In this document: positions 46,475 to 55,812 of the stretch, in pieces
Layout of the letters: every line of letters starts with the position of its first letter
Position numbering within the stretch: position 1 is the first letter of the stretch
Origin: Gammaproteobacteria bacterium LSUCC0112
GTDB lineage: Bacteria; Pseudomonadota; Gammaproteobacteria; Pseudomonadales; Pseudohongiellaceae
Direction: 5' to 3'
DNA: 64,000 bases
Assembly: GCA_004535785.1 (NCBI GenBank)
Contig: SPIB01000004.1
Coordinates: forward strand, 200,633 to 264,632
Made by a program: the position numbers and the translations under genes
The notes under the pieces: generated by a model
What the model was told of the DNA's origin: nothing
Seen by the model: only the letters and a program-made list of their open reading frames with translations
Database searches by the model: none

Positions 46475-47872
46475 TTATTGGAATGCCTGCTGTACACGTT
46501 TCAGCAATTCCTGATCGCTGAAACTGTCACCCAATGTCATGCCAAAACGCACAATGACAAGATTCTGTGACGGCAGGATGTACAACCGCTGGCGACCCAG
46601 ACCACCAGCAAAATACAGATCTGCACCCTGATCAGGCAGGATTCTATCACCCATCGGTTGAGCATCCGGGGGCAGACTGTCTACGCCTGCCTGATACGAG
46701 CCCACAATCGCATTATTCCGCCACCAGCTCAGTCCATACCCTTGATAGGCCGGATTATCGATACTGTTGATCATGGCCAGCGTCGCTGGGTCCAGTAACT
46801 GGCGACCTTTCCAGTAGCCGCCATCTGCGATCATCAAACCAAAATTCAGCCAGCTGCGCGCGTCCAGATACGCACCGCCTGCTAATTGGGGTTTACCCTT
46901 GATATCGCGAATCCACAACCGATGATGCTGTTCTGGCATGCCAAGGGTTTTCAGCACATTGTCATAAAGATACTGTGCCGGATCCTGGCCTGTTTTACGT
47001 TCGAACAGCGCAGAAAGCACGTAGAAATTGACCGAGCCATAAATCAGGCCAGTGCCTGCGGCAAATTCCTGCGTCGAATGATTGATCGCCAGATCATAGA
47101 TATCCAGTTGTGGAACACGTAACACATTATATCGATCGGAATCCTTGAGGCCGCTACTGAGATTCAGCAGGTGCCTGATGGTAATGGCTTCTCGACCCGC
47201 ATCACCCTGCCATTCGGTAATGGTCTGGTGCACCGGTTCGTCCAGCGTCCAGATGCCATCACGGACGCCCAAAGCAAACAACGCCACACTGAAACTTTTG
47301 GTCCCCGAGGCCAACAGATGCGGATCGCCCGACGCAAACGGTGCAACATAATCTTCAAACACGATATGTCCGTTTTTAGCGACAAGCAGCGCGTCACCGT
47401 TAAAAAATCGTGAATACAAGGCGGCTGATGCAAAGCGCTCGGCAGGAATCTCCCGAGTCAACAAGGCACTGTTCAACCGCAGACGCATGGGCTCGCCGGG
47501 CAGCGCTTGCATCTGCAGAAAATATCGACCATCTGTTTGTGCGTCAACCTGCGTCACCTCGATTTTGTCGAGATAGGTATCGCCTTCAAAATGACCACTA
47601 CAAGCCCGAGTGTCTGTGGAGGTGCGTACCGTGGCCGCCGTCAGACCAAACTGCAGCTGATCGTTGAGCAGTTGCAACGTCACATCATAGTTGCCCTCCA
47701 GCACCGCACGTTCACGTGGCGCACCGGCAAACAATGCTACACAACTGTTCAACAGCCCGGTGCGACCATCAAATGCAGCCATGCTGTTTCCCGCGGATTG
47801 CGCAGACGTTGTAGTTGCCAGACATAATCCAGCTAATGCAGCCACGCCAGCCATCTGTGAACTGAGCTTCAC
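46475..47872 (-). CDS. Serine hydrolase, class C beta-lactamase-like, exported
   Basis: A 465-residue member of the beta-lactamase/esterase (S12) family. A signal peptide (VAALAGLCLATTTSAQS) leads into an unrecognised 120-residue domain, then the S-x-x-K element SGTKS near 193-197, a YGSVN stretch at the place of Y-x-N, and ADLYFAGGLGRQRLYILPS near the third (HTG/KTG-like) motif. The beta-lactamase role is unlikely; esterase or peptidase action on cell-wall or secreted substrate is more probable. Confidence 0.85.
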   Translation of the reverse strand: MKLSSQMAGVAALAGLCLATTTSAQSAGNSMAAFDGRTGLLNSCVALFAGAPRERAVLEGNYDVTLQLLNDQLQFGLTAATVRTSTDTRACSGHFEGDTYLDKIEVTQVDAQTDGRYFLQMQALPGEPMRLRLNSALLTREIPAERFASAALYSRFFNGDALLVAKNGHIVFEDYVAPFASGDPHLLASGTKSFSVALFALGVRDGIWTLDEPVHQTITEWQGDAGREAITIRHLLNLSSGLKDSDRYNVLRVPQLDIYDLAINHSTQEFAAGTGLIYGSVNFYVLSALFERKTGQDPAQYLYDNVLKTLGMPEQHHRLWIRDIKGKPQLAGGAYLDARSWLNFGLMIADGGYWKGRQLLDPATLAMINSIDNPAYQGYGLSWWRNNAIVGSYQAGVDSLPPDAQPMGDRILPDQGADLYFAGGLGRQRLYILPSQNLVIVRFGMTLGDSFSDQELLKRVQQAFQ

Positions 47873-48102
47873 CCGCGCTACTCCTTCAGACGTTCCAGAA
47901 AATACGCATAAATCAATGCATCCAGCTATGCGCAGACCAAACCCAGGTCAACAACCGTGCTTTTGTTGATGATGATTCTACGTTGCGCATGTCATAACCC
48001 GTCTGTCGCCACAGTGTGAGCACGACTGTATAACAAACCGGTGAGTTTGACGATTGGAGTCACTTTACGGAGGCGTAGCAACCCGCACACAGGACAATCA
48101 CA

Positions 48103-50724
48103 TTACAAACGACGGATAAACGCATCAATGGCCTCCAGCACTTGCTGTTCATGTGACAAAAATATCCAATGATCAGCATCCTCAATCGCCAACAGCGTTG
48201 AATCCGGAATTTCAGTATCAAAACGCTGCATTTCCTGTGCCTTTCGCTGACTGTCCATCTGGAATAGTTCATCTATGGTTTCCTGTACCAACGGATCATC
48301 CTTGTTGTACCAGGTTTCCAGCGATGCCGACGGGCCAGAGGGCACTGCATAGATGCCAAGTACAGGTACTGCAATTCGCGCATAATCCGGTGACTGCAGC
48401 CCCATCATGATGGCATCCAGATAGAGCTCCTGATGTCTATTGGCGCCGGTGGCCAGATCGTAACTGGCCAGAATCTCCCCTTCAGGTGGCAAGATGCCTG
48501 TGCCCTGGGTGCGTTGTACATATTGCCGGAGAGCCTCATAAGAAACAGATTCATCCGGGTACAGGGGTGGCTGTGAAGGCAGCCTGGCATTGAGTTCACG
48601 ATACCGTCGACGATCACTGTCTCTGTCGCTGGCCCGGTCAAAGGCTGCATCCAGATACACCAATCCACTGAATCGATGCGGGTGGTTGGCGCCCAGATAA
48701 CTGAGCTCTTCACCAGCAATTGAATGGCCGACAAGTACCGGTGATTCGATACCCAGTGATTCCAGCACCTGCAACACATCCTGGCTCAAGCGCGCCGTGT
48801 CATAACCACCTTCAGGTTTGCCGGATGCACCGGTGCCTCGTCGCGTCATCGCCACCACGTTGTATCGATCCGAGAGTTTTACGGCGAGTTCATCAAACGA
48901 ATGAGCAGTGGCACCCAAACCTGGCAACAGAAAAAGTGTTGGTGCATCACTGGGTGCGCCGTTGCGCCAGTCCAGCACCTCAACGTGAACACCCTGCTCA
49001 ACCGCAACTGAACGGGTCTCGTGTGGCGAACTGTCGCGCCAGCTCGATTGCTGCAGACTCAGAGTTGCCTGGTCGGTTGGCTGCGGCAATCCGCAGCGCG
49101 AGGACTGGTCACCCAGCATGCCATTAAACGTCAGAGTTTTATGCAATATGCGTTCAACATTATACGCTGTCATCAGAATGCTTGAGCTGTCCACCAACAA
49201 CGGCATTGCCAGTGTCAGCCGGGTCTGACGACGCGCGATCGACTCCAACCAACCCGGGGTCTGGTTGATACGTGAATAGCTGTCAACACGCGTAGCTTCC
49301 ACACCGATCAGCTCGGCAGATATCAACGCAGGCTGGGCTCCGCGTTTGATACAGTCAATATCAATAGTGTTGGCGTTATAGTCAGCAATCGCACGGCAAC
49401 TGCCCAAACCCGGCAAGGAGTGACGCATGCCATCGACTTTCAGCTCGTGGGGCTGTGGTGCCAGCAGCGCAAGATCGTAACTGATCGACAGGCGGCTGGT
49501 GTCACTTGCTGAAACACGCGCCAACACATCCGCTGGCACAAGCCAGTAGTCGGTATCCACCGATGAAATCGGTGCAAACCGATTTTCTGCCGTTGTAGAG
49601 CGCGGCAACACGACGTCTTCTGCGAGCGTATCCGCGCTCAAGATCGCCTGTGTGCGGATGCGATCCACACGCCAGTTGACCCCCATGTCACGCCCGGTTA
49701 ACGCTGACGGCAGCCATTCTGTCAATCGCTCGCGGACACGCACTGTGCTGGCAAACGTCAGTGCACCGGCACCTGCGTCGCTCAATTGAGACGGGTACCA
49801 GCCGGCATTCATCAGCAAATTGCTACCGGATTCGCCGGATGCCTGAGTATCCACAAACGCAGCCGGAAAGCAGGCCTGCACCGGTTCCAGCACGACACTC
49901 TGTTCAAGTTGATCGTCTGGGGCATTGATCAGATGCCGGTGGATAGCGATGGCGCGATCCCAGTTCAATAACCACATGGGCGGGTAGACCGTAAAAAATA
50001 TCAAACCAACACTGATAGCAAATGCCAGTGTGGCCGCGCGCTCCTGCCGGCGAACGTATAGCAACCAGAACACCGCCAGCACACCAGACAGGCCGGCAAG
50101 CAGCACCGGCACGGCCTGCAACCACATCATGCTGTCAAATTCTGTGCCCAGTTCGATACCCAACAATGCCAGCAACGGGCGCGTGACGCTCCAGGCCGGC
50201 AACAAAAAAACAAACAACACCAACATCAGTAACACAATTGTCCGTCTGAGACTTGAGGTCAGCAAACTGGCTGCAAACAACAGGGGGACAACCAGCACTG
50301 CAGGCAATTTTTCCACCGCTGCAGCCAATGCCAATGCGTGTAATACGCCATGATCCTGCGTGTGGAAAATGACAAAGCGGCCCAGCACAATCGGGACAAC
50401 GATGGTCAGCAGCATAAACAGCAGCTTGGCCAGCATCCAGTCCACACGTGGAACCGGACGCACCAGCCAATCATGATTGAGGCTGCTGGCGGGGTCCTGT
50501 TGCAAGACTGACACCATCAGCAAGCAAGCCATAAAGTAGCCAACCCAGTAAAAATTGGTTTGCACAGCCACCAGAAACTCGGCCTCCCCTGACAGTGCAA
50601 TGGCATCCAGACTGGCAATCACGGGTTGCAGTACAAACACAGCTGCAGCCAGCAATATCAGTGGCAACAAGCCAAACAGATCTTTTTTGACCATGGCAGT
50701 GATCATGTTGATGTGTTGCTTCAT
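48103..50724 (-). CDS. Membrane ABC-permease-like domain fused to alpha/beta hydrolase
   Basis: An 873-residue fusion. Residues 1-260 hold about seven hydrophobic helices arranged like an ABC-2 type permease (KKDLFGLLPLILLAAAVFVLQP, YFMACLLMVSVL, LLFMLLTIVVPIVLGRF and more). Residues 260-580 are a soluble, presumably periplasmic region without known motifs. Residues 585-873 form an alpha/beta hydrolase: LFLLPGLGATAHSF, MTRRGTGASG, nucleophile elbow GHSIAGEE (Ser near 667) and catalytic His in EDADHWIFL near 851. The ATPase gene overlaps by one base (TGATG), which supports the permease reading. There is no stop or frame change between the parts. Substrate unknown. Confidence 0.8.
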   Translation of the reverse strand: MKQHINMITAMVKKDLFGLLPLILLAAAVFVLQPVIASLDAIALSGEAEFLVAVQTNFYWVGYFMACLLMVSVLQQDPASSLNHDWLVRPVPRVDWMLAKLLFMLLTIVVPIVLGRFVIFHTQDHGVLHALALAAAVEKLPAVLVVPLLFAASLLTSSLRRTIVLLMLVLFVFLLPAWSVTRPLLALLGIELGTEFDSMMWLQAVPVLLAGLSGVLAVFWLLYVRRQERAATLAFAISVGLIFFTVYPPMWLLNWDRAIAIHRHLINAPDDQLEQSVVLEPVQACFPAAFVDTQASGESGSNLLMNAGWYPSQLSDAGAGALTFASTVRVRERLTEWLPSALTGRDMGVNWRVDRIRTQAILSADTLAEDVVLPRSTTAENRFAPISSVDTDYWLVPADVLARVSASDTSRLSISYDLALLAPQPHELKVDGMRHSLPGLGSCRAIADYNANTIDIDCIKRGAQPALISAELIGVEATRVDSYSRINQTPGWLESIARRQTRLTLAMPLLVDSSSILMTAYNVERILHKTLTFNGMLGDQSSRCGLPQPTDQATLSLQQSSWRDSSPHETRSVAVEQGVHVEVLDWRNGAPSDAPTLFLLPGLGATAHSFDELAVKLSDRYNVVAMTRRGTGASGKPEGGYDTARLSQDVLQVLESLGIESPVLVGHSIAGEELSYLGANHPHRFSGLVYLDAAFDRASDRDSDRRRYRELNARLPSQPPLYPDESVSYEALRQYVQRTQGTGILPPEGEILASYDLATGANRHQELYLDAIMMGLQSPDYARIAVPVLGIYAVPSGPSASLETWYNKDDPLVQETIDELFQMDSQRKAQEMQRFDTEIPDSTLLAIEDADHWIFLSHEQQVLEAIDAFIRRL

Positions 50725-51629
50725 CAGGCGGCGTCCTTGCGGCTCAAGCGTGTTTTACGGATGAGCACGTTACTGATATCACGCAGGCTCATGGCATCTT
50801 CAACAAACTGAATCGCACCAAAATGTAAATTCAATTGCGCTTTTAATTGCTCGTCATTCTCAAATGATGAGTCAATAAAACGCAGCGTATGACCGCTTAT
50901 CTCCGGAAAAAGCCAATTCTCGGGAAACGCGTAAGGCAACAGCTTTTGTGCTGACAACGTGACATTTACCGCGCGAAACCGGGCACGCAATGACTCTATC
51001 GACTCCTGAAAATGCAAATGTCCTTTGTCCATAAATGCAATGTGGCTGGTAAAAAATTCGATTTCAGCCAACTCATGTGACGAGATCAGAATGGTGGTTT
51101 CATCCGCCTGCTCCAACAATCCTTCAACCACTTCATCTCGCGTGAGTGTATCCATGCCACTGAGCGGTTCGTCCAGAATCAACAGTTTTGGCCTGAACGC
51201 CAATCCGGCGACCAACACGGTTTTCATGCGCATGCCGTGTGATAATTTGTTTAAGGCCCGGTCCGGCGGCAGATCCATTTCGCGTCGCAAAGTTTTTTCG
51301 AGACCTTTGTCCCAACCCGGATACAAAGCGCGCAAATAGTCAAAATAGTGCGCAATGGTCAGCCGCTCAGGCAGCACCTGACTTTCAGACACATAACCTA
51401 TCTGGTGAAAGTCATTGGGTTGCAAAAGACGACTGTCGCGCCCGAGGACTGACGCAGTGCCGGAATCCGGGCGAATAATATTTAACAACATGCGCATAGT
51501 GGAGGTTTTGCCAGCGCCATTGGTACCCACCAGCGCAAATGCTGCCCCCTCGGGTACATTCAACGACACGTCGCGGACAACATCGACTTTGCCATAGCGT
51601 TTGCATAGATTAGAGGTCTCAATGATCAT
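50724..51629 (-). CDS. ABC transporter ATP-binding protein, partner of the fusion permease
   Basis: A 301-residue ATPase: Walker A GTNGAGKTS, Q-loop YVSES, signature LSHGMRMKT (a degenerate form of LSGGQ), Walker B LLILDEPLSGMD and the H-loop SSHELAE. Its length and the GntR gene in front are typical of the YtrB-like family. Its stop is fused to the next start (TGATG). It presumably energises the adjacent fusion protein. Confidence 0.9.
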   Translation of the reverse strand: MIIETSNLCKRYGKVDVVRDVSLNVPEGAAFALVGTNGAGKTSTMRMLLNIIRPDSGTASVLGRDSRLLQPNDFHQIGYVSESQVLPERLTIAHYFDYLRALYPGWDKGLEKTLRREMDLPPDRALNKLSHGMRMKTVLVAGLAFRPKLLILDEPLSGMDTLTRDEVVEGLLEQADETTILISSHELAEIEFFTSHIAFMDKGHLHFQESIESLRARFRAVNVTLSAQKLLPYAFPENWLFPEISGHTLRFIDSSFENDEQLKAQLNLHFGAIQFVEDAMSLRDISNVLIRKTRLSRKDAA

Positions 51630-52023
51630 TTGATACCACCTTCAGTGCATCCAGTTTTTTCCACTGGGTTTCTACTGAATCCAACACTTCATCAAGTTTG
51701 ACGCCGACACGGCGCGCTTCCACAACCAATTGTTCAACATCGTCATTGAGCAGCCGCTGGCGGTCTCCACTGCGCGCTTTTGGCGGCATCGCCACGGTGG
51801 TACCTCGCCCAGGGCTGGCAACCAGCCAACGCTCCTGAATCAAGTGCTGTATGACTTTATGCGCGGTATTGGGGTGTATTTTCAGATCCTTGGCCAGTAC
51901 CCGCACGGATGGAAACGGATCACCGGGTTTCATGGCGCCACCGAGAATTGCCCGGGTAGCACCATAAACCACCTGATCAAAGATGGATTGGCTGGAGTCA
52001 AGCTTGATAGCGAATGGTGTCAT
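51619..52023 (-). CDS. GntR-family regulator, YtrA type
   Basis: A 134-residue short GntR regulator. The winged helix (about 15-80) shows FDQVVYGATRAILGGAMKPGDPFPSVRVLAKDLKIHPNTAHKVIQHLIQ, and the short helical C-terminus is the YtrA mark. It overlaps the ABC ATPase gene by 11 nt. YtrA regulators usually repress their own operon and respond to cell-envelope stress. A pair of short palindromes directly before its start is a candidate operator. Confidence 0.88.
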   Translation of the reverse strand: MTPFAIKLDSSQSIFDQVVYGATRAILGGAMKPGDPFPSVRVLAKDLKIHPNTAHKVIQHLIQERWLVASPGRGTTVAMPPKARSGDRQRLLNDDVEQLVVEARRVGVKLDEVLDSVETQWKKLDALKVVSNDH

Positions 52024-52030
52024 ACGAACA

Positions 52031-52048
52031 GTGTGACACCTGTGACAG
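52031..52048. promoter_or_regulatory. Candidate autoregulatory operator for the GntR operon
   Basis: Two odd palindromes lie side by side: GTGTGACAC (52031-52039) and CTGTGACAG (52040-52048), which share the direct repeat TGTGACA at 9-bp spacing. They are 8-25 bp upstream of the regulator start. No Shine-Dalgarno is seen between them and the ATG, so a repressor here would also block ribosome loading or the transcript may be leaderless. Confidence 0.5.
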
Positions 52049-52162
52049 TGATTGGCAAGAGACTAAAAACAGGATATTTAAAAAAATTGTACTAGACTCG
52101 TTTTAGATGCTAAAAAAGCACAGCAGCAAACACTCATGATAAAAAAACCAAGGAGCCTGCCC

Positions 52163-52585
52163 ATGTTGCGATCGGTCAATCTTGAAGACTATATGATCAA
52201 AAAACCCCTCACCATTGCGGCTGACGCACCGCTGTTTGAGGCTGTTGATCTGATTACGTCAAACCAGGTATCCGGTGTGTGTGTTGTTAATCAGGATGGC
52301 ACATTGATTGGCATTTTGTCCGAGATGGATTGCCTGCGTGGGGTGTTAACTGCCAGTTATGACAACGGTTCGATTGGCAGCGTGGGCGACTATATGGTGT
52401 CGGCCAATATCAATTCTGCCAAAGCGTCTGACGATATTATTGATGTGGCGTCCGATATGTTGGCCAAAGGCCAGCGTCGTCGGCCGGTGGTCAATGAACA
52501 AAACAAGCTGGTCGGTCAAATAACCTGCCGGGCGATTCTGGCCGCCGTACGCAAGTTGGTGGGTACCCAATCGCCCGCCAGATAA
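52163..52585 (+). CDS. CBS-domain protein
   Basis: A 140-residue protein made of two CBS repeats (about 8-65 and 75-135): MIKKPLTIAADAPLFEAVDLI...VSGVCVVNQDGTLIGILSEMDCL and ASDDIIDVASDMLAKGQRRRPVVNEQNKLVGQITCRAILAAV. Such pairs bind adenine nucleotides. Start ATG at 52163 has AAGGAG 9 nt upstream; the earlier ATG at 52136 is less likely. Stand-alone, role unknown. Confidence 0.88.
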   Translation: MLRSVNLEDYMIKKPLTIAADAPLFEAVDLITSNQVSGVCVVNQDGTLIGILSEMDCLRGVLTASYDNGSIGSVGDYMVSANINSAKASDDIIDVASDMLAKGQRRRPVVNEQNKLVGQITCRAILAAVRKLVGTQSPAR

Positions 52586-52600
52586 ACGTGACGTCTGAAT

Positions 52601-52631
52601 GCCCCCTTCGATGATCATCACCCAAGGGGGC
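52601..52631. terminator. Probable bidirectional terminator
   Basis: GCCCCCTT (52601-52608) and AAGGGGGC (52624-52631) form an 8-bp stem with a loop that is itself partly palindromic (GATGATCATC). It is between the convergent CBS and TonB-receptor genes. Poly-T tails are lacking, which lowers confidence. Confidence 0.55.
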
Positions 52632-52639
52632 ACTGCCGA

Positions 52640-55630
52640 TCAGAAGTTCAAACGCAGACCAATCATGTAACGGCGTCCGAACTCCTCATACTCAGATACA
52701 CGGTAGGTCTCGCCTTCATAACGGATACCAGGCTCTTCCAGCAAGTTGTTGGCTTCCAGATAGACGTTGGCGTTGTCATTAAAGCTGTAGCCAACTTTGA
52801 AATCCAGACGGCCAACTTCATCCCAGAAACCATCACCGAGAATATCGCCATCGCCAATACTGTCAATCCACTTGGTACGGTACTGCCAGCTCAATCGCGT
52901 GGACAGACCATAACGCTCATAGGTCATTGCGAGGTTGTATATCATGTCGGATGAACCAGGCAGCTGAACCTTGCGGCCATCAGGGGTTTCGCTCTCTGAC
53001 TCGTTCAGAGTCAGGTTCGCATTAACACCAAATCCACTGGCCCAATCTGGCAGGTTTAAACGATCTGCAAACGGCTCCAGTGTCTGTGATGCCGCCAATT
53101 CAAACCCGGCGAGGTAACCACTGCCACCATTGTCAGTGGTTGTGTATCGGTAGCCGGATCGGTCTATTCCAGGCTGATTCAACACATCGCTACCGAACTG
53201 CGGACGCTGCACGGTAAACAACACATCGTCCAGTGCCTTGTAGTAAGCGCCAACGGAGACGAAGCCGCCTTCTGGCAGATACCACTCAAGATAGGCATCT
53301 GTGCCGCTGGCTTTTTCTGCTTCCGCGAAGGGGTTACCCCCGCTGATGGATTCCGTTTCATCAGAAACGTTGAAGTTAGGACGCAGGATGGTGAAATCAG
53401 GTCGCGCCGCACCGCTGTTGGCGGACAGACGCAGCTTCAGCTCCTCATTGATATCCCAGTTCACATGAACGCTGGGGAAGAACTGCAGGTTGTCGCCTCC
53501 AACATCGGCGGGCCGGAAGGTACTTCCAAAACGAACCAGCGCGCTACCGGAATTCTCTACTCGCTCAACACGTGCGCCGGCCAGAATATTACCCCAATCG
53601 AAATAGGTTGTTGCCATCGCGTATGCGGAAAGGATGTTTTCTTCAACCTCGTAATTATTGGTCTCTGATGTATTGGCCTGAACGCGCGACGCCCCTTGTG
53701 CGGCAAGACTGCTCCATAAGTTACGCAGACCACTGTCTGAGAAATAGCGGAAGGTATATCCAAGCGGTAACGCACCCTGATACGGATCGTTGATCGCAAA
53801 GTCATTGGTAGACGGCAGCGGCAGGCCGCGCGAGGTCAGCGCAGAAGGGATAATTTCCAGCGTCTGACGTGTGTCTTCCTTGGATCTGTCGTCATATTGC
53901 AGACCAAACTGCACGTCAGTTGCCCGACCAAACAACGTCATGTCGCGGCTGAGATCAAGACGCGCGCTGGTTGAGCGGCTGTCTTGTAAGCGCTGGACAT
54001 TGCGCAGATAAACAAATTCATAATCCTGAGGATCCAGGGATCGCTTTATAGCGCCCTGCGACAATGTGCCATTCGGGTTAACGATGGTTTCATATAGAGT
54101 GACGCCATGTCTGGCACGATCTGTGTAGTCATACACCACAGTCGGACGCATGCTCAGCGCGTTTGCGCCGCGCGGGCTTCTCCACGCCGACTGAATGGTC
54201 GGGCCGCTCTCCGCTTGGGATTTGCTGTAGTTGATGCGCCATGAGGCATCCCACTGATCAAAGCGCTGCTCACCGCCAAGTGTGTTGGTAAAGATGCTTT
54301 CAAGCGTTTTGTTGGTGTTGAGTGTACTGTCGAGTTCTACACCAAAAATTCTGCCCTGCAACGGCGTATTGCCGGTGCGGATATCCGCATAACCACGCGT
54401 GACAGCAACTCGGTCAGTGCGCGTCGCACCATCATCCAGATCGAATTCATGGGCGTTTCGCAGCTCATCATCGGTGAATTCCGTATAGATAGAGCTGAAG
54501 AAGAATTGATGGTAATCCGAAGGACGGAAGTCCAGTCGGCCAGACACAGCAGAGTTGCTGCGGGTCAGACGGTACAGTTTATTCTGGTGGGCATCCGCCC
54601 ACGCGCGATCCTGGTAACCGGGCTCGCGATCTTCAGAGTCATCGCCCGTTTCCCAATCCGTTTCAAAGTTGTCAGTGATCATATTGCGCTCGTAGCGCGA
54701 CGCTGAGAGCAGCACACCAAAACGACCATCCGCAAACGTGTTGGCAACAAAACCACCCACTTCACTCTGGTCAGTGCCGCCGAGCTCGTTATAACCGGCA
54801 CCCACATTCAGTGCTGATTTAAAACCCGGGTAATCAAATGCACCGCGGGTAATGATGTCTACGTTGCCTGCCAGCGACTCACCCTGCATGGCAGGTGTTA
54901 CTGCCTTACGTACAGCAACAGCACTACCGATCGCTGCCGGCACTGTGTCGGTACGGGCTCGTCTGCCACTGGGGGCTATCACGTTCACACCGTCAAAAGA
55001 AATAGTGCTCCAACGCGAAGGCGCTCCGCGCAGACTGACCGCGCGCTCCTGTCCCTGATCACGCTCAACAGCAATGCCTGGCAGGCGAGACAACGCTGCC
55101 GCAATATTCTGATCGGGGAATTGACCCACGGCATCTGCCGACACCACGTTGATAATGGCGTTAGAAGAGCGCTGCAGCTGCAGTGCACGGGCTTCGGATT
55201 CTGCCTGCGGGCGAGCGCCAATAACCACCATGCTCTCGATCAGCTGGTTGTCTTCACCAGTGGCGCCAAGTACCACATCCACAACCGCGACCTGATTGCC
55301 GGTCACTGTCACATTTGCCTGACGCGCCGGGCGGCCAAAATAGGTGACGTTGACGATGTAATTGCCAGCTGGGATGGCGCGCAATGTAAAACGACCCTCG
55401 CTGTTGGTGACGGCAACCACATCAATGCCGCTGACGCGCACTTCCGCACCCACAAGGAAACCGCCGCGCACAGCGTCTGTTACCACACCGCTGATTTCGC
55501 CGGTTGCAGCGACAACATTAGCCGCGCCTGCCTGCGCGTGCGCAACATTTGCGGGTCCTGGCATTGCAGCGAGACAGGCGATACCGCCAACAAGAATTGT
55601 CCCAAAGCCGTTTTTACACTTCTTATACAT
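52640..55630 (-). CDS. TonB-dependent receptor (TIGR01782-like)
   Basis: A 996-residue outer-membrane receptor. The signal peptide (ILVGGIACLAAMPGPANVAHA) is followed by a carboxypeptidase-regulatory-like domain (ISGVVTDAVRGGFLVGAEVRVSG, about residues 40-125), a plug domain (VVSADAVGQFPDQNIAAALSRLPGIAVERDQGQ) and a beta-barrel ending GLRLNF. This Xanthomonas/Caulobacter-like type often imports oligosaccharides or other bulky substrates; the substrate is not indicated by neighbours. ATG 55630 is used, with GGAG nearby; ATG 55645 and a further upstream frame are possible. Confidence 0.93.
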   Translation of the reverse strand: MYKKCKNGFGTILVGGIACLAAMPGPANVAHAQAGAANVVAATGEISGVVTDAVRGGFLVGAEVRVSGIDVVAVTNSEGRFTLRAIPAGNYIVNVTYFGRPARQANVTVTGNQVAVVDVVLGATGEDNQLIESMVVIGARPQAESEARALQLQRSSNAIINVVSADAVGQFPDQNIAAALSRLPGIAVERDQGQERAVSLRGAPSRWSTISFDGVNVIAPSGRRARTDTVPAAIGSAVAVRKAVTPAMQGESLAGNVDIITRGAFDYPGFKSALNVGAGYNELGGTDQSEVGGFVANTFADGRFGVLLSASRYERNMITDNFETDWETGDDSEDREPGYQDRAWADAHQNKLYRLTRSNSAVSGRLDFRPSDYHQFFFSSIYTEFTDDELRNAHEFDLDDGATRTDRVAVTRGYADIRTGNTPLQGRIFGVELDSTLNTNKTLESIFTNTLGGEQRFDQWDASWRINYSKSQAESGPTIQSAWRSPRGANALSMRPTVVYDYTDRARHGVTLYETIVNPNGTLSQGAIKRSLDPQDYEFVYLRNVQRLQDSRSTSARLDLSRDMTLFGRATDVQFGLQYDDRSKEDTRQTLEIIPSALTSRGLPLPSTNDFAINDPYQGALPLGYTFRYFSDSGLRNLWSSLAAQGASRVQANTSETNNYEVEENILSAYAMATTYFDWGNILAGARVERVENSGSALVRFGSTFRPADVGGDNLQFFPSVHVNWDINEELKLRLSANSGAARPDFTILRPNFNVSDETESISGGNPFAEAEKASGTDAYLEWYLPEGGFVSVGAYYKALDDVLFTVQRPQFGSDVLNQPGIDRSGYRYTTTDNGGSGYLAGFELAASQTLEPFADRLNLPDWASGFGVNANLTLNESESETPDGRKVQLPGSSDMIYNLAMTYERYGLSTRLSWQYRTKWIDSIGDGDILGDGFWDEVGRLDFKVGYSFNDNANVYLEANNLLEEPGIRYEGETYRVSEYEEFGRRYMIGLRLNF

Positions 55631-55812
55631 CCCAAAGATCTCCATTGGTGAAGTACATGAGTTATGTACCCCGAGTGTTGATGAGAAGATTGGCAGTGTA
55701 GGGAGACCATGTGACACAAATAACTCAGATGCACGACAGTTCTGTGAACTATCGATGACAGCGGGAGGTCTGCACTGACATGAGCGCAGCTGGCAAAAAA
55801 CAGTGACCGGCG

